64,000 nucleotides of DNA from Gilliamella sp. ESL0441 (GTDB taxonomy: Bacteria > Pseudomonadota > Gammaproteobacteria > Enterobacterales > Orbaceae), in the NCBI RefSeq assembly GCF_019469185.1, contig NZ_CP048264.1:2480001-2544000 (forward strand), given 5' to 3'. The notes beneath the pieces are model-generated. The model had not been told where the DNA came from and ran no database searches. It saw nothing but the letters and a program-made list of their open reading frames with translations. Of the stretch, positions 1 to 10,416 are shown in pieces. The position numbers and the translations under genes were made by a program. Each line of letters opens with the position of its first letter. The stretch's first letter is position 1.

Positions 1-27
1 AAGGCCAGACACCAACCGATTTTTTTG
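1..27 (-). promoter_or_regulatory. Start of L10 (rplJ) mRNA leader, partial
   Basis: On the minus strand, directly downstream of rplA, the sequence reads GGTTGGTGTCTGGCCTT. From memory this resembles the start of the structured leader before rplJ in enterobacteria, where L10(L12)4 binds to repress its own translation. Only the first bases are in the window, so the fold cannot be checked. The operon probably continues to rplJ-rplL outside the window. Confidence 0.45.
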
Positions 28-46
28 TTTAATTAATAATGATTAA

Positions 47-748
47 TTAAACAGATGCATTCAATGTTGTTTGATCGATAGCAACACCAGCGCCCATAGT
101 AGTAGAAAGACTTACTTTCTTCACAAAGACACCTTTAGAAGATGCTGGTTTTGCACGTTTTAACGCAACAAGTAATGCTTCTAAATTTTCTTTAAGTTTA
201 GCTGCATCAAAATCAGCTTTACCGATAGTAGTATGGATAATACCATTTTTATCGTTACGGTAACGGATTTGACCTGCTTTCGCATTTTTTACTGCTTCAG
301 CAACGTTAGGCGTTACAGTACCAACTTTAGGGTTTGGCATTAAACCACGTGGTCCTAAAATTTGACCTAATTGACCAACTACACGCATAGCGTCTGGCGA
401 TGCGATAACGACATCAAAATTCATTTCGCCTTTTTTGATTTGATCCGCAAGATCGTCCATACCAACTAATTCAGCACCCGCTTCTTTAGCTGCTTCTGCA
501 TTTGCACCTTGTGTAAACACAGCTACACGAACGCTACGACCAGTACCATGAGGCAATACAATTGCACCACGAACATTTTGGTCTGATTTACGTGAATCAA
601 TACCTAAATTTACAGCAACATCAACGCTTTCAGTAAATTTAGCAGTCGCAAGCTCTTTTAATAAAGCAATTGCTTCGTTGATTTCATATTGTTTAGTTGC
701 ATTCACTTTTTCGCGGATAAGTTTAGCTTTCTTAGATAATTTAGCCAT
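47..748 (-). CDS. rplA: 50S ribosomal protein L1
   Basis: Component of the large ribosomal subunit that forms the mobile L1 stalk at the E site and binds 23S rRNA; it also represses the L11 operon translationally in E. coli. The 233-residue product matches the usual length of about 234 and begins [10 protein letters not shown]. It carries the family stretch [13 protein letters not shown] near residues 132-144. It lies 3 bp downstream of rplK, so the two are cotranscribed and probably translationally coupled, in the standard rplK-rplA order. Confidence 0.98.
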   Translation of the reverse strand: MAKLSKKAKLIREKVNATKQYEINEAIALLKELATAKFTESVDVAVNLGIDSRKSDQNVRGAIVLPHGTGRSVRVAVFTQGANAEAAKEAGAELVGMDDLADQIKKGEMNFDVVIASPDAMRVVGQLGQILGPRGLMPNPKVGTVTPNVAEAVKNAKAGQIRYRNDKNGIIHTTIGKADFDAAKLKENLEALLVALKRAKPASSKGVFVKKVSLSTTMGAGVAIDQTTLNASV

Positions 749-751
749 CGA

Positions 752-1180
752 TTAACCCTCCACTTCCAAGCCCATTGAACGAGCAGTTCCTTCAATAGAA
801 CGCATCATTGATTCAATGGTAGCACCATTCATATCTGCAGCTTTTAATTCAGCGATTTCGCGAATTTGAGCACTCGTTACTTTACCTACTTTTTTCTTGT
901 TAGGCTCACCTGAACCAGACTTGATTTTAGCAGCTTTCTTCAATAGTACTGCCGCAGGAGGAGTCTTAGTAACAAAGGTGAATGAACGGTCTGAATAGAC
1001 TGAAATAACAACTGGAATAGGTAGACCTTTTTCCATGCTTTCTGTTTTCGCATTAAATGCTTTACAGAATTCCATGATATTAACACCATGTTGACCAAGT
1101 GCTGGACCAACTGGTGGACTAGGATTTGCTGCACCAGCTGCAACTTGCAACTTGATGTAAGCCTGTACTTTTTTTGCCAT
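752..1180 (-). CDS. rplK: 50S ribosomal protein L11
   Basis: Large-subunit protein at the GTPase-associated centre; it binds 23S rRNA with L10 and is needed for RelA activation. The open frame extends upstream to 1207, but the start is set at the ATG giving [11 protein letters not shown], which yields exactly the standard 142 residues. The proline-rich stretch [15 protein letters not shown] is typical of the N-terminal domain. It is first in the rplK-rplA unit, with a convincing promoter just upstream. Confidence 0.98.
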   Translation of the reverse strand: MAKKVQAYIKLQVAAGAANPSPPVGPALGQHGVNIMEFCKAFNAKTESMEKGLPIPVVISVYSDRSFTFVTKTPPAAVLLKKAAKIKSGSGEPNKKKVGKVTSAQIREIAELKAADMNGATIESMMRSIEGTARSMGLEVEG

Positions 1181-1257
1181 TTTTTGGTTTCCTTCTCTCG
1201 GGTGCAAACGCTTCTATTATATAAATAGACAGCTCCCCTAAGTTAAATGAGGGCAGA

Positions 1258-1286
1258 ATTATCCTACAATTGATATACAAATGCAA
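1258..1286 (-). promoter_or_regulatory. Sigma-70 promoter for rplK-rplA
   Basis: Read on the minus strand: -35 TTGCAT at 1286-1281, a 17-bp spacer, then -10 GATAAT at 1263-1258. The bases after the -10 are GC-rich (TCTGCCCTC), unusual in this AT-rich DNA and typical of stringently controlled ribosomal promoters. It lies about 80 bp upstream of the rplK start. Confidence 0.6.
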
Positions 1287-1304
1287 GATTTATTTTATGA
1301 ACAA

Positions 1305-1340
1305 TTAATACAAAGTAGGAGACTCCCCACTTTGTATTAA
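1305..1340 (-). terminator. Hairpin after fba
   Basis: A perfect 12-bp inverted repeat, TTAATACAAAGT at 1305-1316 and ACTTTGTATTAA at 1329-1340, with a further GG/CC pairing inside. It sits 14 bp beyond the fba stop and before the rplK promoter. There is no long T tract after it on the minus strand, so it may act as a rho-independent terminator or only as a 3'-end stabiliser. Confidence 0.5.
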
Positions 1341-1354
1341 AAATGAAAACGTAA

Positions 1355-2434
<1,080 letters not shown>

Positions 2435-2460
2435 TTTATTACCTATGATTTAATTATTAT

Positions 2461-2497
2461 AAAAAATAAAGGATGAGTAATCATCTCATCCTTTTTA
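2461..2497 (-). terminator. Terminator between pgk and fba
   Basis: AAAGGATGAG (2468-2477) pairs with CTCATCCTTT (2485-2494), and on the minus strand the stem is followed by a T-rich run. It has the form of an intrinsic terminator placed between pgk and fba. Because these genes are normally cotranscribed, it may be partly read through. Confidence 0.65.
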
Positions 2498-2508
2498 CTG
2501 AATCTATA

Positions 2509-3672
2509 TTATGCTTTTGCTCTCGCTTCTAACATTGCAACAGCAGGAAGTTTTTTACCTTCAACAAACTCAAGGAAGGCACCTCCACCAGTTGAGATGT
2601 AAGAAATTTTATCTTCAATTCCAAATAAGTCAATTGCAGCTAACGTATCACCACCACCGGCAATTGAAAAACCTTCACTATCAGCAATTGCTTTAGCAAC
2701 AATTTCAGTCCCACGACGGAAATTAGGGAATTCAAATACACCAACTGGACCATTCCATAATATGGTTTTCGCTTTTTTAATAATATCAGCTAATGCTTCA
2801 GCTGATTTATCACCTAAATCAAGAATTTGTTCATTTTCTTTAACATCAGAAACTGATTTTTCTGTAGCCGTTGCTGTTTCACTGAATTCAGTCGCAACAC
2901 GTACATCAGTTGGAACAGGAATATGGCAGTTAGCCATCAATTTTTTCGCTTCCGGGATTAAATCCGCTTCATATAGTGATTTACCTACATTATAACCTTC
3001 AGCCGCAATGAAAGTATTAGCAATACCGCCACCGACAATAATTTGATCAGCGATTTTTGAAAGCGAATCAAGTACAGTAAGTTTAGTTGATACTTTAGAA
3101 CCCGCAACAATCGCAACCATTGGACGAGCTGGGTTATCAAGTGCTTTTCCTAATGCATCAAGTTCCGCAGCTAATAAAGGACCAGCACATGCGATAGGTG
3201 CAAATTTACCCACACCATGCGTTGAAGCTTGAGCACGGTGAGCTGTTCCAAATGCATCCATTACATAGATATCACAAAGTGCGGCATACTTTTTAGATAA
3301 CGTTTCATCATCTTTACCTTCACCTACATTGAAACGTACATTTTCAAGAACCACTAATTCGCCTTCTTTAACATCTACGCCATCAAGGTAATCTTTAACA
3401 AGACGGACAGGAAATGAAACATGTTCTTTTAAGTAATCAACGACTGGTTGCAATGAGAATTCAGGGTTATATTCTCCCTCTGTTGGACGACCAATGTGAG
3501 AAGTCACCATCACTTTAGCGCCTTTTTTGATTGCTTCTTCAATTGTCGGTAATGATGCCTTGATACGTGCATCAGAAGTGACTTTACCATTTTTGACTGG
3601 TACATTAAGATCTGAACGAATAAATAAACGTTTCCCTTTTAGATCAAGATCTTGCATTCTAATAACAGACAT
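2509..3672 (-). CDS. pgk: Phosphoglycerate kinase
   Basis: Glycolytic enzyme transferring phosphate from 1,3-bisphosphoglycerate to ADP. The start is set at the ATG giving [20 protein letters not shown], preceded by AGAGGAAG; this yields 387 residues, the same as E. coli Pgk. The upstream extension of the open frame is AT-rich and unlike the family. Visible motifs are RSDLNVP, SHIGRPT, the [13 protein letters not shown] segment, and GGGDTLAA near the C terminus. It is divergent from rpsT, so pgk has its own promoter region at about 3673-3835. Confidence 0.98.
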   Translation of the reverse strand: MSVIRMQDLDLKGKRLFIRSDLNVPVKNGKVTSDARIKASLPTIEEAIKKGAKVMVTSHIGRPTEGEYNPEFSLQPVVDYLKEHVSFPVRLVKDYLDGVDVKEGELVVLENVRFNVGEGKDDETLSKKYAALCDIYVMDAFGTAHRAQASTHGVGKFAPIACAGPLLAAELDALGKALDNPARPMVAIVAGSKVSTKLTVLDSLSKIADQIIVGGGIANTFIAAEGYNVGKSLYEADLIPEAKKLMANCHIPVPTDVRVATEFSETATATEKSVSDVKENEQILDLGDKSAEALADIIKKAKTILWNGPVGVFEFPNFRRGTEIVAKAIADSEGFSIAGGGDTLAAIDLFGIEDKISYISTGGGAFLEFVEGKKLPAVAMLEARAKA

Positions 3673-3835
3673 GAGACTTCCTCTTAATAAAAAAATATAA
3701 ATAAAAATAAACTTCATGTATTCTAACATAAAAATTCTTTTTAGGTTATAGCGATTATTGTTCAAATAGTAAACGTTTGTCATCAATGTGTAATTTATAA
3801 ATTGCAAATTTTTTATGTAACGGCATTGACAACTG

Positions 3836-3864
3836 GCAGAAAATCAGGCATATTTTGCCGCCTT
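3836..3864 (+). promoter_or_regulatory. Sigma-70 promoter for rpsT
   Basis: A consensus -35 TTGACA at 3836-3841 is followed 17 bp later by CATATT at 3859-3864 (TATTTT, two bases on, is an alternative). A GC-rich discriminator, GCCGCC, follows, as expected of a ribosomal-protein promoter under stringent control. It lies about 40 bp before the rpsT start. Confidence 0.5.
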
Positions 3865-3901
3865 ATTAATATGTAATTTTATTTAAACTTGGGAGTTGAC
3901 T

Positions 3902-4165
3902 TTGGCTAATATCAAATCAGCTAAAAAACGTGCGGTTCAATCCGAAAAACGCCGTAAACATAATGCTAGTAACCGTTCAATGATGCGTACTTATATCAAA
4001 AAAGTTTACGCAGCTGTTGCAGCTGGTGATAAACAAACAGCTGAAGTAGCATTCAAAGACATGCAAGCAGTTGTTGACCGTCAAGCGGCTCGTGGCTTAA
4101 TCCACAAAAATAAAGCTGCACGTCATAAAGCAAATTTAATTAAACAGATTAAAGCATTGGCTTAA
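3902..4165 (+). CDS. rpsT: 30S ribosomal protein S20
   Basis: Small-subunit protein binding 16S rRNA early in assembly. The start is set at TTG 3902, six bases after the GGGAG ribosome-binding site, giving [16 protein letters not shown] and 87 residues exactly as in E. coli. An in-frame TTG two codons upstream overlaps the binding site spacing and is less likely. E. coli rpsT also starts at UUG, a weak start tied to S20 autoregulation, so the rare codon appears conserved. A strong terminator follows at 4205-4230. Confidence 0.97.
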   Translation: MANIKSAKKRAVQSEKRRKHNASNRSMMRTYIKKVYAAVAAGDKQTAEVAFKDMQAVVDRQAARGLIHKNKAARHKANLIKQIKALA

Positions 4166-4204
4166 TGCCCTCATCTGTTAACTATATATAGTTAAAAAAA
4201 TGCT

Positions 4205-4230
4205 AAAAAGTGGTGTAAGCCACTTTTTTT
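4205..4230 (+). terminator. Rho-independent terminator of rpsT
   Basis: AAAAAGTGG pairs with CCACTTTTT across a six-base loop and the stem runs into a T tract. It lies 40 bp after rpsT and before ftsN. Confidence 0.85.
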
Positions 4231-4286
4231 ATTTGTATACTAATCAGTTATTCCATATCAATAAAAAAAGAACAAGAGAGTATATT

Positions 4287-4868
4287 GTGGTTCAGCGTGA
4301 TTATGTAAGAAGAAAAAGTCGACCGAAAAAAAACAAATCAAGCTTTATGCCAAAATTTATGATATTTATGGCAATTGCCCTTATTGTCTTATTTTCTGCC
4401 ATTCTTTATTTTATTACCAATAATAAACCTAACAAACCCGCTGAACAACCAAAAGTCAAAACGCCTCCACCTGCCGTTACCTTGCCAGAGCAGCCTCAGG
4501 AACGTTGGACATACCTTAAAGCGTTAGAAACGCCCAATGCCAGTTCAAACGCAACATCGAATTCAGTTGCAAGTGAACGACAACAAATTTTAGACAGTTT
4601 TGCGAATAACACCAATACACGATCGAATGCCAATCAAACATCATCGACAACAACAAAATGGACATTACAATGTGGTGCTTTTAAGGAAAAAGCCAATGCA
4701 GACACTCTAAAAGCTCAACTTGCTATGGTAGGTATAAATGGTAATATTTCTTCTGGTCAGTTATATCGTGTTACAGCTGGACCCTATACTAGCAAAAGCG
4801 AAGCTGATAAAGCGTTGAGCTCACTAAAAAATAGTGGGATCAATAATTGTATTCTTTCTAACAAATAG
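4287..4868 (+). CDS. ftsN: Cell division protein FtsN
   Basis: Essential late divisome protein that triggers septal peptidoglycan synthesis and binds denuded glycan strands. Choosing the GTG at 4287 gives MVQRDYVRRKSR, almost the same N terminus as E. coli FtsN (MAQRDYVRR), preceded by AAGAGAG; the frame is open further upstream to 4200 but overlaps the rpsT terminator. At 193 residues it is much shorter than E. coli FtsN (about 319): a basic cytoplasmic tail, one membrane helix at about residues 24-46, a short Pro/Ser/Asn-rich linker and a C-terminal SPOR domain at about residues 122-193 (WTLQCGAF...YRVTAGPY). Confidence 0.88.
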   Translation: MVQRDYVRRKSRPKKNKSSFMPKFMIFMAIALIVLFSAILYFITNNKPNKPAEQPKVKTPPPAVTLPEQPQERWTYLKALETPNASSNATSNSVASERQQILDSFANNTNTRSNANQTSSTTTKWTLQCGAFKEKANADTLKAQLAMVGINGNISSGQLYRVTAGPYTSKSEADKALSSLKNSGINNCILSNK

Positions 4869-4876
4869 AAAAAACC

Positions 4877-5719
4877 ATGAAAACATTTCAGCAGATAACG
4901 TTGTTCTTAAAAATGTTGTGGGCTAAAATCAATCAAGATCAGTTGACCACATCCTCTGCCAGCCTTGCCTATACCACAATACTGGCACTCGTTCCGCTTA
5001 TTACTGTTATTTTTTCATTATTATCCGCTTTTCCAATGTTTGATGAAATTAGCCTATCGCTAAAACAGCTCATTTACAGTAATCTTGTTCCTACCGCAAG
5101 TGATACCATCCAAAATTACTTAGAACAATTCATTGCCAATACGAAGAAGATGACGGTAGTAGGCATAGTGGGATTAATCGTTACCTCATTATTGCTTATT
5201 AACTCAATTAATAGTGCGCTTAATCATATTTGGAGAACGAAACGTAAACGCTCATTTATGTATAATCTAACCATGTACTGGACAATATTGACTTTGGGAC
5301 CTATTTTAGCGGGCTCAAGTGTAGCGGTCAGTTCATATATATTTTCGTTAAACTGGTTATCAACTGGCACAACAGGAAATATTATGCTGAGTAGTTTACC
5401 GTTTATTATTTCTGTCGTTGGATTTTGGCTACTCTACAGTATTATACCTACTGAATCCGTTCCTTTTAAAGAATCATTCATTGGTGCCATTGTTGCAGCA
5501 ATATTGTTTGAAATAGGTAAACGTGCCTTTGCGTTTTATGTAAGTTCATTTCCAACTTATCAGTTAATCTATGGCGTAGTATCTTCCATTCCGATCATGC
5601 TTGTTTGGATTTACTGTTCTTGGTGTATTGTCTTATTTGGCGCTGAATTTGCAGCAACCTTAACCGAATTTAACCGCACTAAAAAACGAATATCGGATAA
5701 CCAAACTCAACCGGAGTAA
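4877..5719 (+). CDS. yihY: YihY/BrkB family inner membrane protein
   Basis: Multi-spanning inner membrane protein of the YihY/BrkB family, once misnamed RNase BN; its function is not established. The 280 residues match the E. coli protein (290) in length and motifs, including [15 protein letters not shown] at about residues 26-40 and the conserved [21 protein letters not shown]. About six membrane helices are visible. It starts 8 bp after ftsN and ends 7 bp before dtd, so the three probably share a transcript; the yihY-dtd pairing also occurs in E. coli. Confidence 0.92.
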   Translation: MKTFQQITLFLKMLWAKINQDQLTTSSASLAYTTILALVPLITVIFSLLSAFPMFDEISLSLKQLIYSNLVPTASDTIQNYLEQFIANTKKMTVVGIVGLIVTSLLLINSINSALNHIWRTKRKRSFMYNLTMYWTILTLGPILAGSSVAVSSYIFSLNWLSTGTTGNIMLSSLPFIISVVGFWLLYSIIPTESVPFKESFIGAIVAAILFEIGKRAFAFYVSSFPTYQLIYGVVSSIPIMLVWIYCSWCIVLFGAEFAATLTEFNRTKKRISDNQTQPE

Positions 5720-5726
5720 TATTTTT

Positions 5727-6161
5727 ATGATCGCCTTAATCCAACGTGTTAAACAAGCTTCTGTCACTGTTGAAGATCAGATTATTGGAAAAATTAATCA
5801 TGGTTTGTTGATATTACTCGGTGTCGAGCAAGATGATGATGAACAAAAAGCAATTCGATTATGTGAAAAAGTTCTTGGCTACCGTATTTTCAGTGACAGC
5901 GACGGTAAGATGAACCTTAATGTCAATCAAGCTCAAGGGGAAGTTCTTGTTGTATCCCAATTTACTTTAGTTGCAGATACCCAAAAAGGAATGCGTCCAA
6001 GCTTTACCAAAGGAGCTAAACCAGAAGATGCCAATAGACTGTATCAATTCTTTGTTGAGCAATGCAAAAAAAATATTAAGACGCAAACCGGTCAGTTTGC
6101 AGCAGATATGCAAGTATCATTAATTAATGATGGACCGGTAACCTTCTGGCTTCAGGTTTAG
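5727..6161 (+). CDS. dtd: D-aminoacyl-tRNA deacylase
   Basis: Cytosolic proofreading enzyme that hydrolyses D-aminoacyl-tRNAs (such as D-Tyr-tRNA) and glycyl-tRNA-Ala. The 144 residues match the E. coli length of 145. The DTD signature [17 protein letters not shown] (about residues 77-93) and the cross-subunit Gly-cisPro motif in [11 protein letters not shown] at the C terminus are present. It is the last gene of the ftsN-yihY-dtd run and is convergent with the phytase gene. Confidence 0.96.
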   Translation: MIALIQRVKQASVTVEDQIIGKINHGLLILLGVEQDDDEQKAIRLCEKVLGYRIFSDSDGKMNLNVNQAQGEVLVVSQFTLVADTQKGMRPSFTKGAKPEDANRLYQFFVEQCKKNIKTQTGQFAADMQVSLINDGPVTFWLQV

Positions 6162-6250
6162 TCATTTAACGGATCATAGTCTTATGCAGGAATAGTTTCT
6201 ACTTCACCTAATTCAGCAATACAGTCATTTACAATATGCTCAATCTAAAA

Positions 6251-7630
6251 TCATTTTAATTTTTTAAGCATATCGATATCGGGTTGATTTTCATTTAAAC
6301 CTAATTGATTTAATTTATTGGTATAAAACTGTTTAACATCCTGCCAACGATAATAAGGATATTGTTGGGTGCTAATTGGTAGATGGACTTCTTGTTCATT
6401 TAATAAGATTTTAACTAGTATCGGATGATGTGGTTGTTCACTTTTATAAAAAATCCATTGTATATTGGCGCCCATAGGAATAATTTTTTCTGCATGCCAG
6501 ACAGTCGGATAATCAAATAGCGTCTTGGCAACTTTTGTTGTACCCTCTATTTCCATTAGCGTTGCAAACGGAGAAAGCGTCTCTGCATGAGCAAAACGCA
6601 AATTAGCATCAACATTATTACTGGTAATTGCAATATCGGCAGTCACTAGCATATCCTTTAATAAAGGTGCAGCAATTTTAATTTGAATACCATTGGCATC
6701 AAATGCCGGACCAATTTGTAAATAATTTTTGGCAGTGACAACCGTATTAAACCACGCATTTGCTTCCTCTGAAAAATAATCATCAAAATTAAGTTGATGA
6801 TTAACTAATACCTCTGTGGGTAATGCCTGTAACTCTTGATAGAGTTGATAAACGGCCAGACTAAAATCTTCGGTTTTAATCGAATTATATTCACCAATAT
6901 CCATTCCAACATTTAATTTTTCAATAAAATCAAGGGTAAAAAATTTCATAGCAACTGTTTGACTCAGTGCGATAGTTTTAGGTGAAAATTTAATTTCTTT
7001 TAAAGCATTTTTAACCACTTTACTCTGTTTATATTTATCATAAGCAGGCGAATAAATAAAAAAGCGTAACAACGTTTGTTCATTTTCGAGCTGGGTCGTG
7101 ACTTGAATATGAGGATATTTTGCTTTAAAGGGTTGGACAAAAATTTCAGCCGTCTCTTTAGCCCTAGGCGACGTAGATGAAATCACCGCAATGTTATGTC
7201 CTTTAAAGACCGTTGGATTATTTTTTAACATTCGCTGACTGATGAGACCAATATCTTGACGCCCTAAATCGGTTAACTCTCCATAGTGATTATTATTCAA
7301 CTGTTTAATATACAAAACTTGCTTGAGTAATGATTTTCCTTCATCAGTGAGTTGATTATCTTTGTCGGCTAATAATAATGTTTGATAGGCAATCTCTTCA
7401 TATTTTGATTTACTAATATAGCGAGAACCATGACGACCAATATGATTAATATAAAATGCTTGATAGCCTTTTGGAGCAGGGGTAATGGTTTGCTTAGTGT
7501 CATAATGATAGGCGGTTTTTGAGCCTGCTAGTTGTGGTAATGCAAAACAAAATGAAGAGAAAGCAAGTAACATAATTGCACCTATTCCCCTAAAAGAATG
7601 AATAAACACGTTTTGATTAATTACTACCAT
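6251..7630 (-). CDS. Secreted histidine phosphatase, MINPP-type phytase candidate
   Basis: Branch-2 histidine phosphatase predicted to act outside the cytoplasm on phosphomonoesters such as inositol polyphosphates. Residues 1-30 form a signal peptide (hydrophobic core about 16-28, cleavage likely after CFA). The catalytic motif RHGSRY lies at residues 66-71, and the proton-donor motif is HAE at 348-350 in place of the HD of AppA phytases, the hallmark of the multiple inositol polyphosphate phosphatase group. AGGAG precedes the ATG at good spacing. It stands alone between convergent dtd and divergent dauA. Substrate is inferred, not shown. Confidence 0.75.
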   Translation of the reverse strand: MVVINQNVFIHSFRGIGAIMLLAFSSFCFALPQLAGSKTAYHYDTKQTITPAPKGYQAFYINHIGRHGSRYISKSKYEEIAYQTLLLADKDNQLTDEGKSLLKQVLYIKQLNNNHYGELTDLGRQDIGLISQRMLKNNPTVFKGHNIAVISSTSPRAKETAEIFVQPFKAKYPHIQVTTQLENEQTLLRFFIYSPAYDKYKQSKVVKNALKEIKFSPKTIALSQTVAMKFFTLDFIEKLNVGMDIGEYNSIKTEDFSLAVYQLYQELQALPTEVLVNHQLNFDDYFSEEANAWFNTVVTAKNYLQIGPAFDANGIQIKIAAPLLKDMLVTADIAITSNNVDANLRFAHAETLSPFATLMEIEGTTKVAKTLFDYPTVWHAEKIIPMGANIQWIFYKSEQPHHPILVKILLNEQEVHLPISTQQYPYYRWQDVKQFYTNKLNQLGLNENQPDIDMLKKLK

Positions 7631-7898
7631 ACATTGCTCCTGCTAATCATACCATATCAAGAAAAGCGAATGGGTCTACGACATTATTTTTAAACGATAC
7701 TGGTATCAAATCAATAGAAAAAGCATCTTAGAAACAATTTACAAAATCATTCCTAATAAACTTATTTATACCTCAATTGAAAAAGCCTAACGCAATTAAA
7801 TGACAATATAAATTATTTTAATAACACTCTTTTAATTTTTGTAAAAAAGATTATCTTAGTAAGCATTTCAAAAAACTTCTATTAGTCGAATAAAAATA

Positions 7899-9572
7899 AT
7901 GAAATTATATGGCATAACTGGCACCAAAATTTGTTGCGCTTTTATCGCAGCGTGCATAAAAGATCGTTACACATCTACCCGTTTTTTTAAGGATTTAATT
8001 GCTGGTATTACGGTTGGTATTATTGCTATACCATTAGCCATGGCTTTAGCAATAGCGAGTGGTGTTCCACCACAACATGGGCTTTACACCGCAATAATTG
8101 CAGGTTTTGTCATTGCATTAACCGGAGGTTCACGCTTCAGCGTATCGGGTCCAACAGCGGCATTTGTCGTGATTTTATATCCCGTTTCATTACAATTTGG
8201 TTTATCTGGATTACTTGTTGCGACCTTATTATCCGGTGTCTTTCTAATAATCATGGGAGTAATTCGACTTGGTCGATTAATTGAATATATTCCTTTACCT
8301 GTTGTTTTAGGCTTTACCTCTGGCATTGCGATAACTATCGCCACCATGCAAATCAAAGATTTTTTTGGTTTAACACTTGAACACATGCCGGAAAGCTATA
8401 TTAGCAAAGTAACCGCTTTAGTTAAAACCTTTCCAACTATTAATTTTGCCGATACTTTAGTAGGGATTGTAACACTGATAGTACTGATTGTGTGGCCGAA
8501 ACTTCGAATAAAAATATCCGGGCATTTACCTGCATTAATAACGGGTATTTTGGTCATGTTTATTTTGAATCAATTTGGCTATGAAATTGAAACTATCGGT
8601 TCTCGATTTACCTATATTTTACCTGATAATAGCATCGGTCATGGTATCCCGTCCGTTTTACCCGAATTTATCTTACCTTGGCAGCACGCTGATTTTAAAT
8701 GGGATTGGTCAATGTTATCCGCTCTGCTTCCAATTTCGCTTACAATGGCAATGCTATGCGCGATTGAATCATTATTATGTGCCGTCGTATTAGATGAAAT
8801 GACCCATACAAAACATCACTCAAATAGTGAACTTATCGGACAAGGATTAGGCAATATCATTGCGCCGTTTTTTGGAGGGATTTCAGCAACAGCCGCTATA
8901 GCCCGTTCCGCTGCTAATGTCAAAGCAGGCGCAACATCACCTATTGCTGCCGTGCTGCATTCGATTGTAGTATTGCTTGCACTCATTTGTTTTGCACCAT
9001 TATTATCCTATATCCCTTTATCAGCAATGGCAGCCTTGTTATTGATTGTGGCATGGAATATGAGCGCTGTGCAACGAGTGATATATATAATTAAATGCGC
9101 ACCTAAAGATGATATTTTAATCATGCTTATTTGCATGTCTTTAACCGTATTATTTGATATGGTTATTGCTATAACACTTGGCATAGTCTTAGCTTCAATC
9201 CTATTTATGCGTCGTATTGCACACATGACACGATTGGTTGAACTCAATCGAAGCAGTGAAAAAACATTAGTACTTCGCATTAATGGACCACTATTTTTTG
9301 CCGCCGCTGAACGTACCTTTTCTGAAATCTATCAGAAAATAAATGGCTATGAGCACATCGTATTACAGTGGGATGCGGTGCCTATTCTTGATGCGGGTGG
9401 GCTTAATGCATTACGCCATTTTGTTGATGAATTGCCAGAACAAGTAGATTTATCTATTTGTGAATTACAATTCCAACCATTGAAAACATTAGCCAGAGCC
9501 AAGTTTATACCGATTTCGAATAAATTAATGTTTTATTCAACATTAGACGAAGCACTGAAAGATAAAAATTAA
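7899..9572 (+). CDS. dauA: SulP family C4-dicarboxylate transporter, DauA-like
   Basis: SulP/SLC26 anion transporter; E. coli DauA (YchM) takes up succinate, aspartate and fumarate and works at acidic pH. The 557 residues match DauA (559) closely, including [27 protein letters not shown] and [26 protein letters not shown] segments near the N terminus. About 12 membrane helices are followed by a cytoplasmic STAS domain from about residue 440 ([24 protein letters not shown]). It is transcribed alone, divergent from the phytase gene. Confidence 0.9.
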   Translation: MKLYGITGTKICCAFIAACIKDRYTSTRFFKDLIAGITVGIIAIPLAMALAIASGVPPQHGLYTAIIAGFVIALTGGSRFSVSGPTAAFVVILYPVSLQFGLSGLLVATLLSGVFLIIMGVIRLGRLIEYIPLPVVLGFTSGIAITIATMQIKDFFGLTLEHMPESYISKVTALVKTFPTINFADTLVGIVTLIVLIVWPKLRIKISGHLPALITGILVMFILNQFGYEIETIGSRFTYILPDNSIGHGIPSVLPEFILPWQHADFKWDWSMLSALLPISLTMAMLCAIESLLCAVVLDEMTHTKHHSNSELIGQGLGNIIAPFFGGISATAAIARSAANVKAGATSPIAAVLHSIVVLLALICFAPLLSYIPLSAMAALLLIVAWNMSAVQRVIYIIKCAPKDDILIMLICMSLTVLFDMVIAITLGIVLASILFMRRIAHMTRLVELNRSSEKTLVLRINGPLFFAAAERTFSEIYQKINGYEHIVLQWDAVPILDAGGLNALRHFVDELPEQVDLSICELQFQPLKTLARAKFIPISNKLMFYSTLDEALKDKN

Positions 9573-9611
9573 AAGGACAATTAGTTTTATTATATTGATT
9601 AATTATTATAC

Positions 9612-9640
9612 GCAAAGGAAATGGTACGCATTTTCTTTGC
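9612..9640 (+). terminator. Hairpin after dauA
   Basis: GCAAAGGAAATG (9612-9623) pairs with CATTTTCTTTGC (9629-9640) with a single G-U. It lies 40 bp after dauA. The T tract is weak, so terminator function is likely but not certain. Confidence 0.4.
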
Positions 9641-9759
9641 ACATTTAGCATTACCTCCGTCATGCCTTCTTTTCGCTCGCTAAAAACGTCTGGCAAGTTT
9701 GAATTGAAAGGCTATGTTGATTACAACCGAAAGTTAACCATATAAAATAGGAATTTAAT

Positions 9760-10308
9760 ATGATATCTACTGAAAATAATACTCAAGATCTTAAACAAAA
9801 AACAGGCTGGTTTATTTTTATCGGTGTGATTTTAATTATTTTGGGATGCTTAGCATTAGGCTACCAGTTTATTGCAACTGTCTTTTCTGTTTACTTTATC
9901 GGTTCATTACTTTTAATTGCAGGTATTGCGCAAATAATACATGCCTTTAATATTAAAGGTTTTGGTCAAACAGCCTTATGGGCAGTGATGGGGATTTTGT
10001 ATATCTTTATTGGATTAATGGCGTATTTCCAACCTATTGCCGTTTCTTCTGCATTTACATTACTAATTTCACTCTTACTGGTTATCAGTGGGTTTACGCA
10101 AATATTTGCATCATTAAATAACCGAGAAATACCACGTTGGGGATGGATTTTAGCATCGGGGATTATTACGCTAATTTTAGGTTTAATGATTATTGCCGGC
10201 TGGCCATACGATAGCCTATGGGTATTGGGCATGTTTTTAGGAATTGACCTTATTTTCCAAGGTTGGGCGTATGTCGCTATCGGTTTTGCACTAAAAAAAC
10301 GCCAATAG
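9760..10308 (+). CDS. HdeD family (DUF308) membrane protein
   Basis: Small integral membrane protein of 182 residues with six predicted helices arranged as repeated pairs, the layout of E. coli HdeD, which helps acid resistance at high cell density. Gly-rich helix pairs (GVILIILGCLALGY, ASGIITLILGLMIIAGWP) are typical of DUF308. No acid-response partners (hdeA, hdeB, gad genes) are nearby, so the role here is only inferred. It is followed by a strong hairpin. Confidence 0.7.
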   Translation: MISTENNTQDLKQKTGWFIFIGVILIILGCLALGYQFIATVFSVYFIGSLLLIAGIAQIIHAFNIKGFGQTALWAVMGILYIFIGLMAYFQPIAVSSAFTLLISLLLVISGFTQIFASLNNREIPRWGWILASGIITLILGLMIIAGWPYDSLWVLGMFLGIDLIFQGWAYVAIGFALKKRQ

Positions 10309-10326
10309 TTAAAATAGCTAATCTGA

Positions 10327-10366
10327 TTGCTCATAATCATGTGTTTTGAGATTATGAGCAATGTTT
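10327..10366. terminator. Bidirectional terminator between hdeD-like gene and rsgA
   Basis: TTGCTCATAATC (10327-10338) pairs perfectly with GATTATGAGCAA (10350-10361), followed on the plus strand by TGTTTT. It lies between the two convergent genes and could serve both. Confidence 0.7.
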
Positions 10367-10416
10367 TCTAACTCATTCAAGCTCACTATCATTTTCTGAA
10401 CGTATTGAAAAGCAGG

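Noticed and set aside
3673..3807. N-terminal extension of phosphoglycerate kinase
   Set aside because: The extra 45 codons are AT-rich and without homology; the start at 3672 has a good ribosome-binding site and gives the exact family length.
9505..9696. Minus-strand 63-codon frame after dauA
   Set aside because: It runs through the dauA 3' end and the hairpin at 9612-9640; no ribosome-binding site or recognisable protein.
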